Source: Nitrospirota bacterium (GTDB lineage: Bacteria; Nitrospirota; Thermodesulfovibrionia; UBA6902; BMS3Bbin08). From it: a stretch of 7,883 nucleotides of DNA. Position numbers and translations under genes: made by a program. Below the pieces are notes generated by a model. It was not told where the DNA came from, did no database searches, and saw nothing but the letters and a program-made list of their open reading frames with translations. The stretch covers positions 1,696 to 9,578 of the forward strand of contig JACQXH010000103.1 of NCBI GenBank assembly GCA_016208845.1. Reading direction: 5' to 3'. Position 1 is the first letter of the stretch, and each line of letters begins with the position of its first letter. Below are positions 1-4,985 of this stretch, piece after piece.

Positions 1-494
1 TTATGACCCTTCATAGCGCAAAGGGGCTTGAATTTCCCGTGGTATTTATATCCGGTATAGAAGACGGATTGCTGCCGCATTTCCATGCCGTCAAAAATCC
101 GGATGAGCTGCCTGAAGAACGCAGACTTTTTTATGTCGGCATGACCAGGGCTCAGGACCTGCTTGTTCTCACCGCAGCGCGTCAAAGAAGGCTTTACGCA
201 TTAATGCAAAATCAGGAACCGTCGAGGTTCCTCAACGAAATACCTGCTGAATATTATTATTTCATAGAGAAAAAGCCTAAACTCGAAGAACTCCAGGAAG
301 CGGTCAAGCTGCCGGTCCAATTTATCGGCGCAGCGCTTTTCTCTACAGGGGCCCGGGTAAAACACCCCAAGTGGGGAGTCGGGGTGGTCAGGGACTGCTA
401 TGGCGAATGTGATGACCCCAAGGTCATGGTAAATTTCTCCTCTGTGGGAGTGAAGAGGCTTTCGCTGAAGCTGGCGCACCTGGAGAAACTGTAG
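1..494 (+). CDS. uvrD: UvrD/PcrA-family ATP-dependent DNA helicase, C-terminal fragment
   Basis: This is the last ~163 codons of a superfamily 1A helicase; the gene runs in from the left edge, so the ATG at 3 is internal. Counting from that ATG, residues 1-11 (MTLHSAKGLEF) are helicase motif V and residues 38-50 (EERRLFYVGMTRA) are motif VI with its arginine finger. Both belong to the second RecA-like domain, which couples ATP hydrolysis to 3'-5' unwinding. Residues ~112-163 (GARVKHPKWGVGVV ... LSLKLAHLEKL) form the small Tudor-like tail typical of PcrA/UvrD; in other species this tail contacts RNA polymerase. The role would be nucleotide excision repair, mismatch repair or replication restart. 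The TAG stop is followed at once by the gatC ATG in the same frame. UvrD and PcrA cannot be told apart from this fragment; the family call is secure. Confidence 0.95.
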   Translation, partial: MTLHSAKGLEFPVVFISGIEDGLLPHFHAVKNPDELPEERRLFYVGMTRAQDLLVLTAARQRRLYALMQNQEPSRFLNEIPAEYYYFIEKKPKLEELQEAVKLPVQFIGAALFSTGARVKHPKWGVGVVRDCYGECDDPKVMVNFSSVGVKRLSLKLAHLEKL

Positions 495-767
495 ATGGAG
501 ATCGAACGCGTGGCGCTGCTTGCAAGGCTTGAGCTTTCCATGGAGGAGCAGGAAATATTTTCAAGGCAACTAGGCAGCATTATAGAATATATAGACAAGC
601 TTAATGAATTAAATACTGCCGGCATAGAGCCTACCGCCCATGTGCTTCCCATGAAGAACATATTCAGGGAGGATAAAATAAGGCCGTCGCTTCCCAGAGA
701 TAAGGCCCTTCAGAATGCCCCGGTCAAGACGGATGATTTTTACAGAGTGCCTAAGATAATAGAGTAG
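495..767 (+). CDS. gatC: Asp-tRNA(Asn)/Glu-tRNA(Gln) amidotransferase subunit C (GatC)
   Basis: The 90-residue product matches GatC, the small subunit that clamps GatA and GatB in the cytoplasmic GatCAB amidotransferase; GatCAB converts misacylated Glu-tRNA(Gln) and Asp-tRNA(Asn) to the amidated forms. Visible family features are VALLARLELS near the N-terminus, the central GSIIEYIDKLNELNT helix, GIEPTAHVLPMKNIFREDK, and the terminal DDFYRVPKIIE. The ATG follows the helicase stop with no gap. GGAG at 482-485, 9 nt upstream, is a plausible ribosome site inside the helicase gene, so the two genes are probably translationally coupled. The N-terminus is a few residues shorter than usual, but the in-frame TAG directly upstream rules out an earlier start. 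The usual partner gatA does not follow; the next gene is convergent. The family call is strong. Confidence 0.95.
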   Translation: MEIERVALLARLELSMEEQEIFSRQLGSIIEYIDKLNELNTAGIEPTAHVLPMKNIFREDKIRPSLPRDKALQNAPVKTDDFYRVPKIIE

Positions 768-800
768 AATGTGCCGTTTGTTAACCCTGCTTTTGAAAGA

Positions 801-1373
801 TTATATATCTGACGCATAGAATATTCTGCTTCTGTCGATATTCTTCAGTTCAGAGGAATCCATGCTCCTGATCCCGACAGATACTATGCCGCCTGTAATT
901 TCTTTGACCCTTGCCATGATACAGGCATGGCTGAACTTATCTCCTTCATATGAATCCCTCATGTCAGAGTGCGCATCAAGATGGAGCACGCTCAGGTCCT
1001 TAAAGAATTCTGCGTGGGCCTTTATCGGTCCCAGGGAAACGGTGTGTTCTCCGCCCACGGCAACTACGAATTTTTTATCGTGTAATAAGCCCGAAACTTT
1101 GTTGCAGGCCTTTGCTGTCAGCTCTTTGGCATTACGGGCAACAACAGCCTTTTCAGTGAAGATCCCTTTTTTATAAACCTCAGATCCGGTCTCAATGTCA
1201 TACAGCTCCATGTTCTTTGAGGCGCTGATAATCGCGCGGGGACCCTTGTCAGAGCCCTTTATCCAGGAACTTGTCTTATCAAACGGGATCGGAAGGACCA
1301 CGATGCCGGAATTTGCGTAAGTTGAGTATTTATCCGGCAGGCCGCCGAAATTATCAGGGATCTTGTTTTTCAA
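801..1373 (-). CDS. speB: Agmatinase (SpeB-like, ureohydrolase family), C-terminally truncated, probable pseudogene
   Basis: This 190-residue ORF is the first two thirds of an agmatinase, the Mn-dependent enzyme that splits agmatine into putrescine and urea. Seen are the N-terminal segment FDKTSSWIKGSDKGPRAI (31-48), the metal motif GGEHT (107-111, His110) and LDAHSDMRD (132-140; Asp133, His135, Asp137). Full enzymes are about 285-300 residues and carry a second metal motif (S-x-D-x-D-x-x-D-P) soon after the YASDI segment where this ORF ends. That motif is absent in every frame: only 33 nt separate the TAA from the end of convergent gatC. Two of the six expected Mn-ligand aspartates are therefore missing and activity is doubtful. 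The start is TTG at 1373-1371 with AGGA 5 nt upstream; an ATG further upstream runs straight into a stop. It lies downstream of pdaD, whose product is its substrate. Confidence 0.85.
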   Translation of the reverse strand: MKNKIPDNFGGLPDKYSTYANSGIVVLPIPFDKTSSWIKGSDKGPRAIISASKNMELYDIETGSEVYKKGIFTEKAVVARNAKELTAKACNKVSGLLHDKKFVVAVGGEHTVSLGPIKAHAEFFKDLSVLHLDAHSDMRDSYEGDKFSHACIMARVKEITGGIVSVGIRSMDSSELKNIDRSRIFYASDI

Positions 1374-1399
1374 GTTAATCCTAATAATACATTCAGGAA

Positions 1400-1585
1400 A
1401 CCACAGAGACCACAGAGGGAAATTTTAATAAAAAAACATTTAATTACTTCATGGTTCTCTGTGTTCTCGTGATCTATCCTTTTGATATCGTAAACACTGT
1501 TGCTGTATAAGAGAGTACACAGAGAAGAGTAATATAATAAGACTTTTTTCTTTATTGTTAATGTCTTTCTCAGTGTCCTCAGTGG
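1400..1585. repeat. CACAGAG-type dispersed element, copy A
   Basis: This ~186-bp element fills most of the gap between pdaD and the agmatinase gene. Its left end (1401-1417, two CCACAGAG units) and right end (1569-1585, two CTCAGTG-type units) are imperfect inverted repeats, 13 of 17 positions matching. Internal landmarks are GGTTCTCTGTGTTCTC from 1453, GTTGC at 1499, CACAGAGAA at 1518 and TAATGTCTTTCTC from 1559. The same landmarks recur in the same order and at nearly the same spacing in copy B. It encodes no convincing protein. Short CACAGAG-rich repeats of this look are scattered in many environmental bacterial genomes; a mobility mechanism is not visible here. Confidence 0.75.
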
Positions 1586-1602
1586 TAAATTGTATTTTTG
1601 GG

Positions 1603-2148
1603 TTAATCTGTTATAAAAACCGCAGAGGCAATTACCGTGGTCCAGAGACCATGTTTATCGCCTTCGGTAGACTGGCAGATATGCGTAGATCTGAAGGTGT
1701 ACTTGCTTGCCTTGTAGACCTGCTTTCTTTCGTCCCATGCAAGATTCGGATCAAAGGGGATGCCCAGTGTAGTGGCAAGCATGCTTGCCGCAAGGTCTTC
1801 TGCGTATTCCCCTGATTTTTTAGCGGTCTCTCCGAACGAGTGGTGCTCTGAAAGGTAGCCGTAATTGCTGCTGTTCTTTGGAACGGCCAGGCCTATGGCT
1901 GTGGAGATAAGCCTGTTCGGCTCATTCGTTTCATTTTTCGCCATAACGCAAAATGTTATTTCCCCCGGAGAGATCAATTTTAACCCTTCAGCCCTGGTTA
2001 TGACCTTACAGTTTGCAGGAAAAATGCTCGAAACATATACGAGGTTGCACTTCTCTATGCCCGCGCCTCTCAATGCAAGCTCAAAAGACGCAAGCTTGTC
2101 CTTGTGAATTCCCACTCCTTTAGTAAAAAAAACCTTCTTAGGTGTCAT
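1603..2148 (-). CDS. pdaD: Pyruvoyl-dependent arginine decarboxylase (PvlArgDC)
   Basis: The product (181 residues) decarboxylates arginine to agmatine, the first step of putrescine synthesis via agmatinase. The family makes its own pyruvoyl cofactor by self-cleavage between two serines. Here the segment NLVYVSSIFP fits that site, with Ser40-Ser41 as the inferred cleavage pair by analogy with the Methanocaldococcus enzyme. Other family features are TKGVGIHKDKLASFELALR near the N-terminus, ISPGEITFCVMAKN in the middle, and LSEHHSFGETAKKSGEYAEDLA. Length matches the family. The start is ATG at 2148-2146, with AGAGGG at 2155-2160 six nt upstream; a TTG five codons earlier would place the ribosome site inside the gene. 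A promoter lies just upstream. The gene is flanked by two direct copies of the CACAGAG element, and a truncated agmatinase gene follows on the same strand. The family call is very strong. Confidence 0.95.
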   Translation of the reverse strand: MTPKKVFFTKGVGIHKDKLASFELALRGAGIEKCNLVYVSSIFPANCKVITRAEGLKLISPGEITFCVMAKNETNEPNRLISTAIGLAVPKNSSNYGYLSEHHSFGETAKKSGEYAEDLAASMLATTLGIPFDPNLAWDERKQVYKASKYTFRSTHICQSTEGDKHGLWTTVIASAVFITD

Positions 2149-2154
2149 TTTGCG

Positions 2155-2160
2155 CCCTCT
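2155..2160 (-). promoter_or_regulatory. Ribosome binding site of pdaD
   Basis: AGAGGG on the minus strand ends six nt before the ATG at 2148. It decides between that ATG and the TTG at 2163, which would have no ribosome site of its own. Confidence 0.65.
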
Positions 2161-2186
2161 CAAACGTTAATTTTTTTCCCGCATAG

Positions 2187-2216
2187 AATATAACGCAAAT
2201 TAATCAACTTTTGCAA
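2187..2216 (-). promoter_or_regulatory. Probable sigma70-type promoter of pdaD
   Basis: On the minus strand, TTGCAA (2216-2211, four of six to the -35 consensus) and TATATT (2192-2187, five of six to the -10 consensus) are separated by 18 nt. Transcription would start near 2180 and give a leader of about 30 nt before the pdaD ATG. The surrounding sequence is AT-rich and free of the CACAGAG element. This is a match to consensus only. Confidence 0.5.
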
Positions 2217-2299
2217 TAGGGAATTAGGTTTGACAAATCCATTGTCTGATCGTTTTCTATTGCGATTATTTATGATCCAGTGAAATGCATCTCAAGATA

Positions 2300-2480
2300 C
2301 CACAGAGCACAGAGATAATCTCTAAAATATTAATTTCTTGAACTCCCGAAGGGTTCTCCATGTTTTCATCAGCTGAGTCGCTTATGCAATAAGAATCTTT
2401 GTTGCACAAAGGAGTGCACAGAGAAAAACAATGAAAATGAGTCTTTCTTCTTTTATTACTAATATCTTCCTCTGTGTCCT
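2300..2480. repeat. CACAGAG-type dispersed element, copy B (overlaps the hisH start)
   Basis: This is a second copy of the element at 1400-1585, in the same orientation. It begins with two tandem CACAGAG heptamers (2301-2314). It continues with GGTTCTCCATGTTTTC from 2352, GTTGC at 2401, CACAGAGAA at 2418 and TAATATCTTCCTC from 2460, and ends CTGTGTCCT. Offsets from the left end are 52, 101, 118 and 160, against 53, 99, 118 and 159 in copy A, so the two align with only small gaps. Its right end runs into the hisH reading frame and contains the hisH start codon. Confidence 0.75.
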
Positions 2481-3186
2481 TGATTATGGGATGGGAAACC
2501 TGAGGAGCGTTGAAAAAGGCTTTCTGAAGGTCGGGGTAAATGCCCGGGTAACCGACAGGCCGGATGTTATTGAAAAGGCGGACGGCATTGTCCTTCCCGG
2601 CGTCGGCGCGTTCAGGGACTGCATGCGGGAATTAACAAATCTCGACCTGACAGACGCGATAGTCAATGCTGTAAAAAAGGGCAAACCATATCTTGGAATT
2701 TGCCTGGGGCTGCAGGTGCTGTTCAGTGAGTCTGAAGAATTCGGAAGATGCAGGGGACTTGATATTTTCAGAGGCAAAGTGGTGAAATTTGATTTCACCT
2801 CCTCCCTGTGTCCCCCCTTATCAATGGGGGAATTAAAGGGGGGTGTTAGCAATACGCCCTCGACAAACCAACCCCCAACCCCCAGCCACCAACCCCTCAA
2901 GATTCCGCACATGGGCTGGAATGAGATAAGCATTAAGAATAATAATCCGCTTCTTGCCGGGATCAGCGACCGGACATATTTCTATTTTGTGCACTCGTAT
3001 TATGTAGTGCCCGAAGACAGCGCTGTTACAGCGGCTACAACAGATTATGGCACTGCTTTTACGTCAATGATATACAGAGGCAACGTCTTTGCGACGCAGT
3101 TTCACCCGGAAAAAAGTCAGGATGCCGGATTGAAGATACTTGAAAATTTCGGCAGGATCGTAGACAGCTTTGTCAGGGGGCGGTAA
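2431..3186 (+). CDS. hisH: Imidazole glycerol phosphate synthase glutamine amidotransferase subunit HisH, with repeat-derived N-terminus and internal insertion
   Basis: HisH hydrolyses glutamine and channels ammonia to HisF, making IGP and AICAR in histidine biosynthesis in the cytoplasm. The class I amidotransferase core is intact: DYGMGNLRSVEK (18-29), LPGVGAF (55-61), nucleophile Cys91 in GICLGLQ, PHMGWNEI (159-166), and His225/Glu227 in FHPEKS. The product is 251 residues where about 200-215 is usual, and the excess has two sources. Residues 1-16 come from the repeat at 2300-2480; homologues start only a few residues before DYG, and no other in-frame ATG, GTG or TTG precedes DYG except ATG codons 1 and 3. 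Residues ~123-155 are an extra loop, rich in Pro, Ser and Gly, encoded by a C/G palindrome plus a heptamer array. No strong ribosome site sits at normal spacing; AAGGAG at 2409-2414 is 16 nt away. No hisF, hisA or other his gene is adjacent. The 3' end overlaps convergent galT by 14 nt. Confidence 0.93.
   Translation: MKMSLSSFITNIFLCVLDYGMGNLRSVEKGFLKVGVNARVTDRPDVIEKADGIVLPGVGAFRDCMRELTNLDLTDAIVNAVKKGKPYLGICLGLQVLFSESEEFGRCRGLDIFRGKVVKFDFTSSLCPPLSMGELKGGVSNTPSTNQPPTPSHQPLKIPHMGWNEISIKNNNPLLAGISDRTYFYFVHSYYVVPEDSAVTAATTDYGTAFTSMIYRGNVFATQFHPEKSQDAGLKILENFGRIVDSFVRGR
2809..2844 (+). repeat. C/G-rich palindromic element, in frame inside hisH
   Basis: The unit is a C-run, TTATCAAT, a G-run, AATTAAA and a second G-run, so the first C-run can pair with either G-run. 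In the hisH frame it encodes CPPLSMGELKGG (residues 127-138). Read in gene sense, it aligns with the copy at 6719-6752 in tupC, in the same orientation and the same frame. HisH homologues pass almost directly from the VVKF segment to the PHMGWN segment, so this is an insertion. Confidence 0.8.
2868..2895 (+). repeat. Heptanucleotide tandem array (CCAACCC x4), inside hisH
   Basis: Four units are in strict 7-nt register: CCAACCC, CCAACCC, CCAGCCA, CCAACCC. It lies between the C/G palindrome and the conserved IPHMGWN segment, and encodes part of a Pro/Ser/Gln-rich stretch. It resembles the STRR (short tandemly repeated repetitive) heptamers known from heterocystous cyanobacteria, though no relationship is implied. 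Confidence 0.7.
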
Positions 3187-4168
3187 CCTTCCTCAGATAC
3201 TCTGCGCTCTCCTCTGGCAAAGCGTTATTGATAAACATGCCGGAGCCGAGCTCAAAACCGGCCGCCGTGGAAACCCGTGGGACCACGCTTATGTACCAGT
3301 GGGAATATTCTGATTTTGCGTCCTTTGGCCTGTTCGAGCGGATCGAGTAATTAAAATCCGGATTGTTGAGCCCGTAATAAAGTTTTGAAAGCAGGGTCTT
3401 CATGTTCAGTGCGAGGTCTGATATCTCGTCATCTGTGATATCAGAAAAAACAGCGCTGTGCCTTTTCGGGAATATCCAGGTGTGAAATGCTGATAATGCG
3501 GCATAAGGGATGAAGGTCAGGAAATGCTCTGTCTCAAGGATTATCCGTGATCCGTCCTTTCTTTCTTCTCCGCCGGTCTTGCATATTAAACATTCGCCGG
3601 TTATGTCGAAAAATCTTATGGTCTCGTCTATTCTGCTTCTTATCTGAAAAGGTGTGACAGGAGTGCCTATGATCTGAGAATGAGGATGCTCAAGCGATGT
3701 GCCTGCGGCCTCGCCGTGATTCTTAAAGATTATCACGTGGCCGATCCCCCGGTCAGCGTACAGTTCTGTGAAACGCCTTTTATAGGTCCTTATTATCTCT
3801 GAGATATGCTCTACAGGCAGCATGGCGGTTGTCATGTTATGAACAGGAGTTTCAATGATGACATCGTGCACGCCAAAACCTGACACAACGTGTTTGAGGC
3901 CCTCGTTCATGCGTCTTCTCTCGATATTCCTGTGAAGGGCGGCAAATTTATTAGGGACAATACGTATTTTCCACTGATCTCCATCAGAGATACGGAAGAT
4001 CTCGTCAGGGGTCTTTGCTTCGTTGCCCGGACAGAAGGGACAGGTCGCTACAAAATCAGGAAGTGTCTTCCTTGAAGCCCTGATCCTGAAATCGTCAGGC
4101 CTCCTGGACCTTTCAGTGGCTATCACGACCCATTCTTTTGTTATGAGATTAAGTCTCAGCTCCGGCAT
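3173..4168 (-). CDS. galT: Galactose-1-phosphate uridylyltransferase-like protein (GalT family, HIT superfamily)
   Basis: The 331-residue product is a GalT-family nucleotidylyltransferase; classical members exchange UDP between UDP-glucose and galactose-1-phosphate through a uridylylated histidine. The catalytic motif is HPHSQ (161-165), with His163 as the expected nucleophile. A zinc-type pair is CPFC (Cys43, Cys46), and a second CxxC is CLIC (193-196). Other family blocks are ERSRRPDDF near the start, FKNHGEAAGTSLEHPHSQ, NYSIRS...YSHWYISVVPR, and the terminal GFELGSGMFINN. The start is the ATG at 4168, giving MPELRLN as in homologues; the open frame extends upstream to 4417 only through repeat-derived, unconserved sequence. 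No good ribosome site is visible. It is the last gene of the minus-strand run and overlaps hisH tail to tail. No other galactose genes are nearby, so ADP-glucose phosphorylase or another sugar-nucleotide specificity is possible. Confidence 0.9.
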   Translation of the reverse strand: MPELRLNLITKEWVVIATERSRRPDDFRIRASRKTLPDFVATCPFCPGNEAKTPDEIFRISDGDQWKIRIVPNKFAALHRNIERRRMNEGLKHVVSGFGVHDVIIETPVHNMTTAMLPVEHISEIIRTYKRRFTELYADRGIGHVIIFKNHGEAAGTSLEHPHSQIIGTPVTPFQIRSRIDETIRFFDITGECLICKTGGEERKDGSRIILETEHFLTFIPYAALSAFHTWIFPKRHSAVFSDITDDEISDLALNMKTLLSKLYYGLNNPDFNYSIRSNRPKDAKSEYSHWYISVVPRVSTAAGFELGSGMFINNALPEESAEYLRKVTAP

Positions 4169-4316
4169 GGCTTTAATGATACCATTTAGGCTATTGGTAA
4201 TTCCATGAATAAAAATGTAATGGGTGTGCGACAAATTTATTAGTAACATGAGCGGCAGAATTTCACTATCTGAATCTGAAAAATATCCTAAAAAGTTGTC
4301 ATTTTTTTCGAAAAGT

Positions 4317-4371
4317 CTGGATTCTCGCCGGAGCCTGCCCTCGAATGTCGTAATCGTGGGCGGGAATGACA
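4317..4371. repeat. Palindromic dispersed repeat (ATTCTCGCC / GGCGGGAAT)
   Basis: Arms at 4321-4329 and 4359-4367 pair at eight of nine positions, the ninth being a possible G-U pair in RNA. The element may begin earlier, at GTCAT (4298), mirroring the terminal ATGAC (4366-4370). It fits the common CTGGATTCCCGCC...GGCGGGAATGACA type of intergenic palindrome seen in many environmental genomes. It sits between folK and galT on the minus strand and could act as an mRNA stabiliser or attenuator; there is no T-run to make it a clear terminator. The rest of this 223-nt gap is AT-rich, with nothing else recognised. Confidence 0.6.
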
Positions 4372-4391
4372 GCGAGGTGGACGAAATCTGC

Positions 4392-4856
4392 CTATGTGAT
4401 GTTATACAGATCTTCAAGCAATTGCTTAATGCTTTTCTTGAATATTGGGTGTCTTTTATAAGGCGCTATCTCTGACAGAGGCTTGAGGACGAATTCCCTG
4501 TCTTTGATGCCGGGATGCGGAATTTCCAGATCAGAAGATTTCAAAATTAGATCGTTATAGAAAATTATATCGAGGTCTATGATCCGGGGGCCCCAGCGCT
4601 TGCTCTCCTTGCGGCCAACTGTGGTCTCTATATCTGTCAGGACTTCCAATAATCTTTCAGGCTCAAGCCCGGTTTCTGCCTCAACAGCCATGTTCATGAA
4701 TTCAGGCTGTTCTTCTATTCCCCACGGTTCGGTCTCATAGAGTGATGAACGTTTCAGGACTTTTATGCCATTTGTTCCGAGCAATGCGACAGCCCTTTCG
4801 CAGTTTTCTTCTCTATTACCGAGATTGGAGCCTATACCGATGTAAACAATGGACAT
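4392..4856 (-). CDS. folK: 2-amino-4-hydroxy-6-hydroxymethyldihydropteridine pyrophosphokinase (HPPK)
   Basis: HPPK transfers pyrophosphate from ATP to 6-hydroxymethyl-7,8-dihydropterin in folate biosynthesis. The 154-residue product has the whole family pattern: YIGIGSNLGNR (5-15), SSLYETEPWG (37-46), QPEFMNMAVEAET (50-62), and the signature RWGPRIIDLDI (87-97) with Asp94 and Asp96 as the Mg ligands. EIPHPGIKDREFVLKPLSEIAP (111-132) follows. The start chosen is ATG at 4856, because MSIVYIGIGSN begins as homologues do; the frame is open to 4904, but that stretch is translated repeat sequence. No Shine-Dalgarno motif precedes this ATG, since the upstream bases are a heptamer array beginning 5 nt away. 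It follows dapL on the same strand, a pairing I recall from other bacteria with DapL. The function is secure. Confidence 0.95.
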   Translation of the reverse strand: MSIVYIGIGSNLGNREENCERAVALLGTNGIKVLKRSSLYETEPWGIEEQPEFMNMAVEAETGLEPERLLEVLTDIETTVGRKESKRWGPRIIDLDIIFYNDLILKSSDLEIPHPGIKDREFVLKPLSEIAPYKRHPIFKKSIKQLLEDLYNIT

Positions 4857-4860
4857 AGAA

Positions 4861-4983
4861 AAATAGTAGTAAGTAGTCAGGAAACAGTAAACAGGGAACA
4901 GCAAACAGTTGATAATAAACAGTAGAAAGATAAAATAAATTTTATCAATCCCTTTACTACTGTTTACCGTCTACTGTTTGCTG
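4861..4983. repeat. Inverted pair of heptanucleotide arrays filling the dapL-folK gap
   Basis: Left array, in 7-nt register from 4861 to 4923: AAATAGT, AGTAAGT, AGTCAGG, AAACAGT, AAACAGG, GAACAGC, AAACAGT, TGATAAT, AAACAGT. The right array is the complement type: CTTTACT (4952), ACTGTTT (4959), ACCGTCT (4966), ACTGTTT (4973), ending GCTG. Perfect inverted 11-mers, CAGCAAACAGT (4899-4909) and ACTGTTTGCTG (4973-4983), tie the arms together. Between them, GATAAAAT and ATTTTATC (4929-4946) form a smaller hairpin. The element starts 4 nt from the folK ATG and ends 2 nt from the dapL stop, so it is the entire intergenic region. Confidence 0.75.
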
Positions 4984-4985
4984 CA

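Noticed and set aside
768..800. Frameshifted remainder of agmatinase
   Set aside because: None of the three minus-strand frames encodes the expected second metal motif before gatC is reached.
1555..1815. Plus-strand open frame of 86 codons
   Set aside because: It begins inside element A and then runs antisense to pdaD, with no recognisable domain.
2146..2163. TTG at 2163 as the pdaD start
   Set aside because: It lies upstream of the AGAGGG ribosome site that serves the ATG at 2148.
2230..2260. Plus-strand promoter for hisH from a perfect TTGACA at 2230-2235
   Set aside because: No acceptable -10 box lies at 16-18 nt spacing (TTTTCT or TTCTAT only), and it is 170 nt from the start; too weak to annotate.
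4169..4417. N-terminal extension of galT by 83 codons
   Set aside because: Homologues begin at MPELR; the extension is translated palindrome and AT-rich spacer with no family similarity.
4224..4475. Plus-strand open frame of 83 codons
   Set aside because: It covers the intergenic palindrome and then the antisense of folK; nothing supports a gene.
4857..4904. N-terminal extension of folK by 16 codons
   Set aside because: It is heptamer-repeat DNA, and HPPK proteins begin at the MSIVYIGIGSN position.
4861..4983. CRISPR-like array
   Set aside because: Units are 7 nt, contiguous and inverted, without spacers; no cas genes are present.
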